DNA from: Tetmemena sp. SeJ-2015
Lineage: Eukaryota; Ciliophora; Spirotrichea; Sporadotrichida; Oxytrichidae
DNA length: 64,000 bases
Reading direction: 5' to 3'
Assembly (NCBI GenBank): GCA_027382625.1
Contig: JAJKFJ010020827.1
Span: 124,001 to 188,000, forward strand
The first letter of the stretch is position 1. Every line of letters starts with the position of its first letter. This document shows positions 23,701 to 34,705 of this stretch, piece after piece. Both the position numbers and the translations under genes were made by a program. The notes beneath the pieces were generated by a model. That model saw only the letters and a list, made by a program, of their open reading frames with translations, made no database searches and was not told the DNA's origin.

Positions 23701-25186
23701 TCCGTGCTCTTTAAAAGAGGATCAGAGTAGCACTATGCACGCAACCTCATGCTCTTCACTGATGATATGCAGGGACTCAACCTCAGAGTGACTCTAGGTC
23801 TCTCTTTAGATAATGAATGTGACATGTCCGACTTAACTGAAGAGGAACTCAGACCTTATCAAGGAGCTTAAGTTCACTTGCCTCCTGCTTCTTACTTCCC
23901 ATTATAGATGGTGCAGAACCCGCTGCCTCCCACTTGGTTGAAGCTGATTAGAAATGAGAAGGGAGAAGTTATGGACGATGAAGATTTATTTAAGCCACCG
24001 ACTTCGAAGAAACTTTATCACCCCGATGGAAGGCCCTACACCAAAATGGACTACTACAGGCATAAGCTTTACAGCAAGGTGGACAACAAGTTACTTCATC
24101 TTATTGCATATTTAATCAATAATATTGATGTTGATTTACTAGCAACCACAGTGGCAAACAGAGCTGCAGGAGTGGAGGTAACTCAAGACAATGTGAAGCT
24201 GGATGTGTCGATGATAGCTGCTGCCGCAGCAGCCGAGAAGAGAAATCTGAGCTAGGGAGGGTCTCCAGAAGGCAAAGGGAATTTGTCCTAGTCCGTTGGT
24301 GGAAGGCAGAGGTTGACCATCCCTGAATAGATTCAGTTGATTCAGGAGTAGAATGCAGGTAAGGTCAAGAAAAGAGCTTATGTGATGCCTAGTGCCAAAG
24401 TAGCTTTCTACAAGAAGCAGAAGTTGGCGTAGAATGTCAAAAACTAAGGGCCTCAGGAGGACAAGAAAGAGGAGGATTCTGACTAAGAAAAGGAAGAAAC
24501 ACAGACTGCCAAACCAGAAAAGCACTATTCTTAAACGCAATGAGTATTAGTTGAGGTTTAAAGCACAAGGTGAAGTTGCTGGACTTGTTCAAGGACGAGG
24601 GCATGTATCACTCCATCTCTGAAACCACAATGCGTCGTTCCTTTACACTGCTGAAGTCAGCCCACAGAGATGAGGAGAAGAAGCTGATAGACATGGAGTT
24701 GGATGAACTGGAGATGGATGAGAGATACAACCAGCAAGTGTTTGACTAGCAAGCAATGAAGAAGATAGAGATCTAAAACCTGAAGGTGACTAACCCCTTT
24801 TCCAAGGAAGTCTTGCTCCAAAAGAAGCGAGAGAAGGAGGAGGAGCAAAGGAAGAAGCAGATGATCGAGGACTTGAAATTACAGATTATGCAGAAGCCGC
24901 CACCAGGGAAGAGGGGAAAGATTCAATATACAAATATTTCATGAATGCAACATTATGCTTTGAATTTATAGAGTTAAAGATATAGGCGTAGTAGAAGGTG
25001 ATCACGAGAGAGGTGAAGAAGAGTAAGAAGCAAATCGAAGAAGAGAAGAAAAAGAAACTAGAAGAGGAGGCGCGCATCATGAGGGAGGAGGAAGATAAGA
25101 GACTCAAACTTCTCAAGACGCAACTCACTCACAAGTACCTCAGAAACGTCAGAAGTGTTCACTACGCTAATTATTCCACACTCTGA
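20734..25186 (+). CDS. Large conserved-looking protein with N- and C-terminal coiled coils
   Basis: About 1,300 residues, ATG 20734, TGA 25184-25186, several GT-AG introns (21085-21126 and near 21585-21645, 22650-22735, 23490-23580). The N-terminal 100 residues are Ser/Lys-rich, then a Lys/Glu coiled coil. A folded region begins with YYEKLAVKPGFDFIYALINC and NIPETLFFNYNTYLVSSDN. Two in-frame UGA codons (22003-22005, 22015-22017) read as Trp in NLYNWLSIWSSLINW. Later blocks are FLLCPFEVGSFDVYTYTGKT, LKLLNCVTDWIRDEKGLYWF, LEFRVTLGQNWNNYVCCC, QMVQNPLPPTWLKLIRNEKG and HPDGRPYTKMDYYRHKLYSK, then a C-terminal coiled coil (KKQIEEEKKKKLEEEARIM). I do not recognise the family. The folded blocks suggest a conserved structural protein, perhaps ciliary, but this is a guess. 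Confidence 0.75.
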
Positions 25187-25359
25187 GGAGATTTCATATA
25201 GGCTTTTGAGTTTAGGGTTTGGGATTTATGTGAAACTATAAATTGATCATAATTATATAAACAATTCCCTCTATAATAAGTACACCCTAATATTTTGGTG
25301 CTTAATATTTTTAAATTACTAACCGATTAGGACATATATTGATCACCACCACAGCACTT

Positions 25360-26988
25360 ATGGCAGATAGACTAGCTAGGATCTTCGGAACGGAAGAGGA
25401 CAAGTAAGTAAACACCACTATTATAGCTAGATACGTTTTGTTGAGCTGAGCATTTTGACTAGAGTGAACTGCCCCTTCTACTTTAAAATTGGAGCTTGCC
25501 GGCATGGAGACACCTGTACTCGGCTTCATAATAAACCAGTGATTTCACAAACTCTACTAATGACGCACTTATATGAGAACCCACCTGCAGCAGTGGCCTT
25601 TGCAGATGGACTGCAAGTACCAGATGCACTTTTGATAGAAGCCATCAATCATTTTGAAGCGTTCTATGAGGAAGTTTTCTTGGAACTTGCGAAGTATGGG
25701 GAGCTAGAGGAGATGCACGTTTGTGACAACATTGGAGAGCACTTACTAGGAAATGTATACGCTAAGTTTGTGTAGGAGAATGAAGCAGATTAGGCTTTTA
25801 AGGGCTTGAATGGGCGTTTTTACGATGGGAGGTAGATAAAGTGTGAGTTCTCGCCAGTCACAGACTTTAAGGAATCCCGCTGTAGACTCTATGTGGAGGG
25901 TTAATGCGATCGTAAGTACCTTTAAGCTTTATTTAAGTTGAGTCTGATGCTAAATTGATAGCTTGCTAGTGATACTCCCTTTTGAGGATAGTTTTTAGCT
26001 TTTGTTTAACTTTAGGGGGCGGCTACTGCAACTTCATGCATTTGAAGCACATGACGAGGGAATTTCAGAGAGACATGAAGGCCTTAATGTACTAGGAGCA
26101 CCCAAATTACCTCGAAAACCTTAAAAGGTATGAGCAAACCATTATCTCTTATAGCTTTATTTGAATAAAGCAAATCTTGTATTTTCTAGGCGAAAGAAGG
26201 AGAAGAAGGGAGCTGAGCGAAGGGATTCGAGGTCACGCTCCAAGTCTGAAAAGCGGAAGAAGTAGTCCAAAAAGGAGGGGAAGAAGTAAAGGAGACACAG
26301 AGGCCGCTCATCAGATAAGTCAACTTCCTCCAGGTCTAAGTCAAGTAGCAGAGAAGCCTAACCGCAGAAAGGAGATTTCAAAAGACAGACTAGTGAGGAG
26401 AGAAGGGCCATGATAGCTGCTTGGAATGAAGAAGAGGAGCGTACTTTGGTCACTAGTGTTGAGAAGAGTGTAGACAAGAGCAGAGACAAAACCAGTCGAA
26501 GTGGCTCAAGAGAGAGAGCTCGGGGTAAAGATAGAAAGAAGAGCAGAGAGGGTAAGCACAAGAGGAAAAGATCTAGAAGTAGGAAACATCGCAATAGGAG
26601 TTCAAGAAGAAGTAGATCAAGGAAGAGAAGAAGATCAAATTCAAGCAGAGAGCGAAGGGAAAATAAAGTCAAGAGAGGTAGATCCAGAGAAAGCAGATAA
26701 GATGAGTTAAGTAAAGAGAGAAGAGGCAGAGAGTCATCTAGTTAAACGTAGTAGAGCTATGGAGGATAGAATTCTTAATCTCTGGATCCGAGAGGAAGAC
26801 CTCCAGTTAAATAAGCAGCTCAGAATGCAGATGGAATTGCTCCTTAGCCTTTCCCTTACTTCAACAAATAGTAGACAACAACTTAGAGGCCTGATCCTTA
26901 ATTAAGTTTCTAGCAGCAGTGCTAGAATGCAAAGGCTTAAGATGACAAGCAGCTTTTGAGTATGCTTATGCTGCTACAGAAGAAGTGA
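25360..26988 (+). CDS. U2AF1: U2 snRNP auxiliary factor small subunit (U2AF35)
   Basis: Recognises the AG at 3' splice sites. MADRLARIFGTEEDK and VNCPFYFKIGACRHGDTCTR are nearly the canonical start. The first CCCH zinc finger is C-x8-C-x5-C-x3-H, the UHM/RRM runs through NHFEAFYEEVFLELAKYGEL and NVYAKFVQE to GLNGRFYDGRQIKCEFSPV, and the second finger is CRLYVEGQCDRGGYCNFMHL. Three introns (25404-25462, 25912-26015, 26128-26189) leave a clean 467-codon frame ending in TGA 26986-26988. The C-terminus is much longer than the about 240-residue animal protein: a long RS domain, then a Gln/Pro-rich end. Gln codons include UAA and UAG. The 3' end converges on NAA10 with a 113-bp gap. Confidence 0.95.
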
Positions 26989-27101
26989 TCCCTGAATTTA
27001 TATATTTTGAGATTATTATAAGTAATTTCATTAAGACTCCACTTCATTTATAAATAAGTTTTATGCTTAAATAAACCATCTTCACAGTTATTTCATGTAT
27101 T

Positions 27102-27941
27102 TCATTCTGCTTTGTCTTGCTCTCCTTCTTTGGTAGCTGCGCCCTTCTTCTTCTTCTTGTTCTTCTTCTTTTTCTTCTTGTCTGCGTCTGGGTTAGCTTC
27201 AGCCAATTGCTGGGCGTTTCCTCCCTTTCCTGAGTCGCCATTTGCAAGTGCCTCTGCCTCTCCAACAACTGCCTTCTGCTCCTCTTCTCCCTTCTTCTCT
27301 TCCTCCTGGCCCTTTTTCTTGTTATCGCTTAGTACATTTAAACAATCAAGGGTCGTTTAAAACACTAAATAGAGGATAATGTTCAAGTCTTTGAAGTCAA
27401 CTCTCATGTCGTAGGCGTCCTCGCCATCAGCGTAGTATTTCTCATCAGTGTTAACTACTTTGAAGCCCAGCACATCGCGATAGAGAGAGATGGCTGCTCT
27501 GTTGGTCACTCTCACGTGCAGACTGCAGTACTCAGCCGCGTAGATGGTCATCATTGCATACTCAGTCGCCTTCATTAGCTTGGTTGCGATCCCTAACTTT
27601 CTGTGAGAGCGTAGCACAGAGATAAAAATAGAAGGTGAAGTGATATTGTGCATGAAAGTGGAAAGAGATGGAGGTGATGTGGCCGTGGATCTGGCCGTCC
27701 TTGACGGTGTCCTCGTCGTCCTCCATCTTGGCCATCACGTAGCCCACTATCTTCCCATCGTCAGCCTCAGCCACGTAGAGCAGAGCAGGCCAAGAGAGGG
27801 CATGATAGAGATAGTACTTCATCTGATAGTTCTCAGGCAAGTTGTGCAAGTTGCACTGCTGCATAGAGAACAGATCCTCCACCTAATAAAATCATTAAGG
27901 CAAAGTTAAGCTCTTACTGTTGCTTGTCTAATGCAAACCAT
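27102..27941 (-). CDS. NAA10: N-alpha-acetyltransferase 10, NatA catalytic subunit
   Basis: Catalyses co-translational N-terminal acetylation with NAA15 on ribosomes. Start [20 protein letters not shown] and [19 protein letters not shown] match the family closely. The acetyl-CoA motif R-x-x-G-x-A is in [13 protein letters not shown], followed by [20 protein letters not shown] and [14 protein letters not shown] 35-nt GT-AG intron (27883-27917) follows codon 8. A second interruption (27618-27669) is not GT-AG and is bounded by a 6-bp direct repeat; see separate entry. Removing 35 and 46 nt leaves exactly 253 codons including terminal UGA (27102-27104), with no other break. The C-terminal tail of about 80 residues is Glu/Ala/Lys-rich and ends in a poly-Lys/Asn segment. 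Confidence 0.95.
27618..27669 (-). other. IES-like 46-nt insert in NAA10 bounded by direct repeat AGAGAT
   Basis: Plus-strand AGAGAT occurs at 27618-27623 and again at 27664-27669. Deleting one copy plus the 40 AT-rich bases between them joins HGHITSIS directly to [11 protein letters not shown], which aligns residue for residue with NAA10 of other eukaryotes. The insert cannot be a spliceosomal intron, because no choice of boundary within the repeat gives GT...AG (or GC...AG) on the coding strand. Its length is 46, so leaving it in shifts the frame. A short AT-rich insert flanked by a terminal direct repeat, one copy of which is kept, is the defining layout of ciliate internal eliminated sequences. 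Confidence 0.7.
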
Positions 27942-28082
27942 TTCTAGGGCGATATAAAAGATTAATTATAAATAACAAATACCACCGCAAACTCAAATAA
28001 AGATATCAGCTGCATTATTTCTAAGAATGAATAGGGGAAGATAATTAAGATATAGATAATGGTATAGTAGAGTAATAAATTC

Positions 28083-30767
28083 TCAATCGCTTATCTTGAG
28101 GAGAGTCTTATGAATATTAATGAGTGCCTCATTAGCTCTGTCGTTTTAATTCAGTGCAAACTTTACCTCAAGCCTATTTTAGTGTTCCAAATCTTTGACC
28201 TCGTTGAATTGGTTTCTAAGATTCTTGAGCGGGATGTTCTCAATAAGGATACTACCATCCTCTCTAGCATATTTCTTCAGATTTTACTAGAGATTCAAGT
28301 TTGTAGCTGCGGCTAGCGTTTTCAAGATAGAGGAGTTCTACTATAATTATGATGGCCTTTAAGACAATAAGTTACGGCTGCTATAGCCTGTATTTACATT
28401 TAAGGCCTCACTATTACGCTTAATACTTAGCTAACTGCGATCCTAAGTGCGATTAAGTTCCAAATTGTAGGGATTTGCGGCTTGGAAAGCATTGGTAGCA
28501 TTCAGGTTATTAGAGGAGTTGGGTTTGAAGTGAGGGTTTGAGTTGGAGCGACTTGGCCTCACTGACTGAGATCTCCAATTGTTTGTGTCAAAAGCATTCA
28601 AAGTAGTAGAGTTCTTCCTTAGATAGCTCAAGTCAACTCTTAAAATTAAACCTATATAAAGTTGATTGATCAACTTTGACTTTGTTGTCAGCGTATTCTG
28701 ACTCAGCCCTCTTGAGTTGCTAAGACCTGGTATCTGTAGCTTGAATGACCCTGTCTGAGGAGATTAAGGTGTTCTAATTTCCATAGAGGTACTTCAATTT
28801 CTTGCTATTCATGATCTTATTCTGCACCCTTTATCCTTCTATAAAAGCCTGCTTAAACTAGCCCCATATCACATTTCGAATGTAGTGCTTTCGTAAAGTC
28901 CAATCTGGGTAGAGAGTTATCAGATTGTTCTTGTAATTTATCAGTGCTCTATCTTTCAAATAAAAATGGTAAATAGAAAGGAATCTCATTGAAATGAATT
29001 CACGAATGAGGCAAAGAATCTCTTCTTAACTTTCACAATTTCGCATGGCATCTCAGTAATGATAGAGTAATTTAGGGTGTCAAACATGTCAAAATCTTCT
29101 CTGAGCATTTCTCCATGAACTATGTCGATTGCATCCTCATCTCTTATTGAAAAGGGAACTCCAAAAGATTGCAAACTACTCAGCTGATTGAGTTGAATGC
29201 TATGCATTTAAGGCCGATTTTATGCTTGAAGAGTTTAGATTTGCTTATTTTGTCCGAGAATGGAGTTTCTTCTCTTTCTTGTTGGAGAGAGGTTATTCTG
29301 AGAATCTGTGGAAAGCCTTTGGAACATTGAAGTCTGAGTTTAATTGAGGTTGTAAGGGTTTTCAAAAAAAGCAGTGTCCCCTCTGTGCAGCCTTGGCTCC
29401 TAATAGTCCATAGAGTTCTACTTCTGAGAGATATATTAATCTTCTGACTCTAACTACTTCTGCTCTGATAAAGGGTCTTCCTTGTAAATTTCTTCTTGGT
29501 CAGCTTTTGCTTCGTACTTTGCTATGGGCTAAAATGCTAGATCCTTAACTACCTTGACACAGCCTGATTTGATAAAGAAAATGTGTGATGAGGGCTGACT
29601 CTGCTTGCAAATGATAGTGTGGCTCTTTACCTTAATGTGCTTCATTTTACTGGCCAACAGAACTAAAAATAATCATAAGAGGTTGAATACATACCTAGAT
29701 TATTTTAAGGCATCTAATTCCCGAAACCACACTACTACAGGAACTTGACATTCTATTGAAGTTCTCGTTTTGCAGTGTCCCCAATGCATTCTTTGTAAAC
29801 TTGAGGAGGCATAGTCAGGCAATAGACCGGATCAAGAGGGCCAGCCACAAAGGTCGCATGTAGAGGCAGCCTTAAATGATAGGAGAGTTGGTATAACCAT
29901 TTTCCAGGCTTGACTACTCCGACATACCTCTGAAATTCATCATTCTCCTCTTTATGAATAGATTAATTGGCTCCAAATGGCTTTATACTAAACTTGCTCT
30001 GGCCTATTCCACCAGTCTACCCATACGGTAGTTTTGAAATTCTAGCCATTGGCTTGATATTAAAAAAATAATCCCTACTATATTGACCCTTGAATCAACT
30101 CCATTCTCTTTGATTGTTTACCGAGTAGAGTCCCTTATTTGTGATGCGAAATCATGAGGCTTCCCACTCGCTTATCCTTTGGTTAGAGTGCTAAGCTAAG
30201 AATGCTTTCTATCTTTCCCCTGTGTATTGTGCTTTAGCATTTCCTATTCAAGAGTGTCTTTGGCTTGCCTCATCATATTAACATCTCCCTACAGAAGAAA
30301 CAAGGGCCGCTCTTGTACTTAGTCCTAAAGAGCTATTGTGTCGTTTGACTTGAAAATCACTAAATGAACTTGCTTAGAAACAGCTAGCAAGAGATTAGGA
30401 TCTTATCTACCCAGCTCTGTAAAAAACTTGAAGTCCTAAAATAGATAATTAGGGTCAAGAAAACTTTACCAACAGAAGTTAGCTGATTATTTATCGGTCT
30501 CCTACCAGTCCTTCCAACTGAAGGCAAACGAAGAATGTCGACTAGAGTTTAAAATCTCAGATTTGGGTCCTGGATATTTTCATCATCAAAAGAGTACTAT
30601 CGCTTGAGTTCTCTTTGCCTGATTCCTCTGTCCACTGTCAAAGTTTAAAGCTCGAGATCGTCTAGAGTTCTACCTCAGTCGAACTCAAAGTCATCTTCCA
30701 GAACAGTTGCAGCACTGGCTCTATAATTGTAGTTTCTTGAAATTCTCTTTTCATTAGAATTGAGCAT
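28083..30767 (-). CDS. Cyclic-nucleotide-binding-fold protein
   Basis: Start ATG 30765-30767 (MLNSNEKRISRNYNYRAS), terminal UGA 28083-28085. An in-frame UGA at 30675-30677 codes Trp in FEFDWGRTLDDLE. The N-terminal part holds a CNBD-like unit: DFKFFTELGRQDPNLLLAVS, VHLVIFKSNDTIALQDQ, PLFLLQGDVNMMRQ, then after a charged loop YVGVVKPGKWLYQLSYHLRL and ATFVAGPLDPVYCLTMPPQV. The second CNBD-like unit has KVKSHTIICKQSQPSSHIFF and IKSGCVKVVKDL. The phosphate-binding cassette G-E-x-A...R-x-A is not present in canonical form, so nucleotide binding is doubtful. The C-terminal 150 residues are Asn/Ser-rich ending in a coiled coil (NDRANEALINIHKTLLKISD). Small frame steps occur at homopolymers. No kinase or channel domain is visible. 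Confidence 0.7.
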
Positions 30768-30939
30768 TTTATTCTAATTTACTTTTCCATCTACGCCTCT
30801 CAAAATTTTATAAGCTTGAAAACTAAGTGAGAATTTCAATCTTATCGAATTAACTATCATATATACCAATATTAGATGCTGCAATCAAAGTAGCTTCATT
30901 AAGCAAATGGTTTAATAAGCTCTGATTTTGCAAAGTGAC

Positions 30940-33338
30940 TCATTTCTTTGGTTGTTGTTGCTTCTTCTGCCTTGAAGCTGGAGACTTAGAAACTTCCTAA
31001 TCTGGTTTAGTAGCTGCTGCCTTGCCCTTCTATTTGCTGTGAGCATCAGCGTTAAGCTTCTTCTTCTTAGGATCTGGCATGGCAATTGGCTCTTCATCTT
31101 CACTTTCCTCAACCTATTGAACCTATTTCCCCTTCTTAGCTGCAGGTTTAGACTTAGATCTCTCCTTTGAAGCAGACGCGGCTTTACCTCCCTTTGCCTT
31201 AGTATCTTGAGCCTTAGCCTTAGGCTTTGCAGCAGCCTTACTCTCCTTCTTAGCTTCTTCTTGAGGCTTTGGCTATGAAGGAGTGTGTGGCTTAGGTTGA
31301 GCAGGGGTGTGGGGCTTTGAAACCTTGGGCTGAGCTGGTGTCATAGGCTTAGATTGTCTCACTGCGGGAGAGCCTCTGCCACTTCTTTGTGCCGAGGACT
31401 AATGATGTTGGATATGTTGCTTGGGCTCCTAATCAACGTGCACTGGCTTATGTTGCTTCTCTTCCTCCTAATGGATTGGCTACTTTTCCTCCTCTTCTTC
31501 GCCATCCTCAGGCTGTTAGTTCTGTACTTGCTTAGGCTCTTTGATTCTCTAATTGAACTCCTCTCTCTTTCTTTTCTTGTCTGGCTGCCCTTAACCCTGC
31601 TCCTTGGGTTTCTTCTACTCAGGTGGTAGCTAGAAGTTCAGTACCTCTTGATCAAAGACTGGTAGCTCTTTGCTTAGCAAGTCGTTTGTAGTCAAAGCTA
31701 CAACGTGCTAGGTTCCTAAGCCAAGATCTTTCACTGGGTACAAAACTTATGCTAAGTTTAATATAAGAGATACTCTTCAAACATCTTTGGGTGCACTTTA
31801 TAAGGAGTGTACTCGTTGTCTTCTTCGCGAGTTCCTAAGACATAAGAGCCTCCCATGCCCCAAGAGTAGAGTTAATTGGACTTGAGATCATCCCTCTCAT
31901 GAAGGGCGTAGCAGTAATTACCGCTGAGCATAGACTTTAGAGATTTAAATCTGCTTTGTATTATCAAGCTCATCCCAGAGACCCTTCAACAATTGAGGTC
32001 TTGAGAAGTATCCAAAGCCCTCAGTATCTTCCTCCTTCTCAGCAAACTTTTCCTCAGCAGTCTTCTTCTTTCCTCCTCTCTTACTGACTTGAGTGTTGAT
32101 CTACTGACTTAACTTCTATTCCTCTTGAATCTCAACAACAGCTTCTCCCTTATTCTCTTCCTCAACAACTCCATTAGGCTCTGCCTGTTTCTTTTCCTCT
32201 TCTTGCAACTGAGCTTTTCTCTGCTTCTCAGCCTCTTCCTCTTCTGCTTTCTTCATCATCTTTTCATACTCTTCTTATGCTTTTCTTCTTCTAAAGCCAC
32301 CATAGAGGTCACCTAAGCCGCACTGAGCCTCATCGTTTCTTCCCCAGCAGTAGACTTTGCCTTCTGCCGTCACTGCGATTGAATGGTGCTCTCCTCCAGC
32401 CATGCTTATCACATTCTTGCCCTCCAAATCCCTTATTCTTTCAGGCATAGAAATATTCTCCTTATGACTTTAACACAAAAGTAATCTGAAAGCGACAAAA
32501 AATGTGACCTACTCCAAGCTGACCATGATTGTTGAGTCCCCATGAGTAAACTAGCCTACTGCATTGACATAAAAGGAGTGATGATTTCCACAGAACACGT
32601 CTATTGCTTTCTTAGCATGGATTTTCTCAATTCTCATAGCCTACTCATTCTTGTTTCTGGTCTTAAGCATGCGGCCAATCTTGCCGCTCTCTGGATCACC
32701 CCAGCCATACACCTCGCCATCGGTAGTAAGGGCCAAGGTATGATGGGCACCTGAAACAATCTTCCTCACATAAGTCTTATTCTGCTTGTTGAAAAGGAAT
32801 TGCCCTATGCGTGCGGGGTCTCTCTGTGGGTCATGCGTACGTCCTGTCATCGCATTCTACACTTTGATTAATTTAAGTTTGAATACTTACTCTGTACAAG
32901 CCCCAGAAGAAGACCTGATTCAAATCTTTGTTGTAAGCAATTGAGTGGCAATCACCTGCTGCGATATCGGTTATGGGGATCTTCATGGTATCTGCAACCT
33001 CGATTGGAGAGTTCTCTTATCCCATTCTTCCTAGAGCGCCTTCGTCGTTGCAGCCCCAAGTGTAGACCCTACCCGCTGAGGATAGGGCAACTGTGTGCAT
33101 ACCGCCACAAACAATCTTCACGATCTTGTTTCCGACGAGGCCCCCCATGTCGAACATAGGAATGCGCCTTGGCTTCTTGATTTCAAAGGGTTGATCATCT
33201 CCCAGACCTATTCTCAAAATCAGATATCGAACCACGGAGTCGGATAATTAAATAAAGGCGAGGTCATTATAATTGTTTTTAATTGAAGTTACCTAGTTAT
33301 TCGCACTCGCCACTACCAAATACGTATACAATGCTCAT
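30940..33338 (-). CDS. RCC1-repeat protein with acidic insert and Lys/Ala/Pro tail
   Basis: Start MSIVYVFGSGECEQL at 33336-33338, terminal UGA 30940-30942. Seven-bladed RCC1-type repeats are visible: KIVCGGMHTVALSSAGRVYT with WGCNDEGALGR, DIAAGDCHSIAYNKD with VFFWG, IVSGAHHTLALTTDGEVYGW with GDPESGKIGR, VFCGNHHSFYVNAVG, SMAGGEHHSIAVTAEGKVYC with WGRNDEAQCGLGDL, and YSWGMGGSYVLGTREEDNEY. Between two blades sits a Glu/Lys/Gln insert (EEYEKMMKKAEEEEAEKQRK). After the propeller comes a tail of about 220 residues rich in Lys, Pro, Ala and Gln (PAQPKVSKPHTPAQPKPHTP), resembling linker-histone tails. RCC1 itself is the Ran GEF on chromatin, and the tail would suit chromatin binding, but other RCC1-fold roles are possible. 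Introns lie near 32463-32512, 32860-32890 and 33236-33290. Confidence 0.8.
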
Positions 33339-33911
33339 TTTAAATTTGCTGATTCTATTTCTCTTAAGTTAATAAATCAAGCTTGTGATTTGGCTTACTA
33401 ATTAAATATTGCGCAGTCTACTTATTATTCCTCATCAATAACTAAAAAGTTTTATATAAACTATTAAGTTTAGACATCAAGGTAAAAAATATTTACAGCA
33501 GATGTTTAATTGTAGAAGGTAAACTCTTAATTAAATACTATGAAAAATGTTTAAATAAACCATTCTTATACTTAACTTTTAATTTTTTATAATTAATTTT
33601 TAATTTCAATCATAGATTCTATCTATATTAACCTCTTGGACCACAAAACCCTATTTAACTCCTAACTTTATATCAATATTTATCACTTTTAGTAAATATC
33701 TAATGCAGATTTAGGGTTTGAGAGGATACCATATTTAGAGAATAAGAGAATTTAAAACTTATTGCTATGGCTTTATTATGGGCTACAATAGTTATAAAAT
33801 AGAAATTAAACACTTAAAAAATGGTAAAACTTGGCTTTTCTTATCGCCTTTCCTTCATGAAATTCTTACTTATCCGTTTTATAGTCATCAGCTGGATTTC
33901 AAGCTTCACAA
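33339..33911. other. AT-rich divergent intergenic region
   Basis: Separates the leftward RCC1-repeat gene from the rightward small coiled-coil gene, so it should contain both promoters. Poly-A/T tracts are common. No coding frame, RNA gene or repeat is evident. Confidence 0.5.
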
Positions 33912-34453
33912 ATGCCTATTAAGGACAAAGTAAAGTCCATAGATGTAAGTACCTCTTAATCGACTTAGTCCTCTTTGAAAAATGAGTTGAGAGCAAGAAA
34001 CAGCATTTATAAAACCGCTGCTCTCTGTTAATTCAAAAAGCAAATTACTCTCGCATTAAGTTTATCAGAGTGAGATAAAAAGTTTAAATTTCTCTTTAGA
34101 ATGCAGTGAGGGACTTTACACGAAATTTGAATGAGAACAAGAAGGACACTCAGCTTCTGCGGTCAGAGTGCGCCACCTTTGAGCATCACTCCACTGAGTA
34201 CACAAATGACATTTTGAAAGAGATTCTCGAAGATGTTGCAAATCTCGAGAAGGATTTCCGCAAACTTCAAGCCAGCGATATCAACGAGATGAACTTAAAT
34301 GTTTGCATATTTTCGCTTATTGAATTGAAAGTAAACTTCTTAAAGTAGCAGCAGAATTAATTACAGTAAGAGAAGATGAAGCTGTAACAGGCCTGCGTCC
34401 TCCTGGAAAATAGAGTATCAAACTTAGAAGGAGATGTGGGATATGAGCAGTGA
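33912..34453 (+). CDS. Small coiled-coil protein, possibly IFT20-like
   Basis: Three clean exons (33912-33944, 34100-34300, 34346-34453) separated by GT-AG introns of 155 and 45 nt give 113 residues, ending in TGA 34451-34453. The protein is almost wholly helical and coiled: NAVRDFTRNLNENKKDTQLL, SECATFEHHSTEY, ILEDVANLEKDFRKLQASD, then QQEKMKLQQACVLLENRVSN. Length, the early E-C-x-x-F element and the Gln-rich second helix recall the intraflagellar transport subunit IFT20, but the match is weak and any short coiled-coil adaptor could look similar. The introns show no frame disturbance, so the exon structure is reliable. Confidence 0.7.
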
Positions 34454-34705
34454 GCAATAAAATTGGTGACTCTGCCATACATACACTAACATTTTACCCT
34501 TATAAGCCTTCACAGATATATGCATTTTATAAATGTTTAATATTTTGAACAGATTCGATCAGTTGCAACGATCATTTTCCAAATTTTTTTTTGAATTCTA
34601 ATCTCTTCAGTTATTCGATAAACTACTAAGATCAAACATAAAGAATAAGAATCATTCATGAAAATTTTGACTCAATAAAGTTAATAAAAGAATAAATCTA
34701 AGATG

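Noticed and set aside
27112..27360. Open plus-strand frame with long Phe/Ser runs
   Set aside because: It is the antisense of the poly-Lys C-terminus of NAA10, whose conserved domain fixes the strand.
30436..30469. A 34-nt GT...AG stretch in the CNBD-like gene that looks like an intron
   Set aside because: Reading straight through it stays in frame and links smoothly to DFKFFTELGRQD; removing it would need a different phase. It is probably coding.
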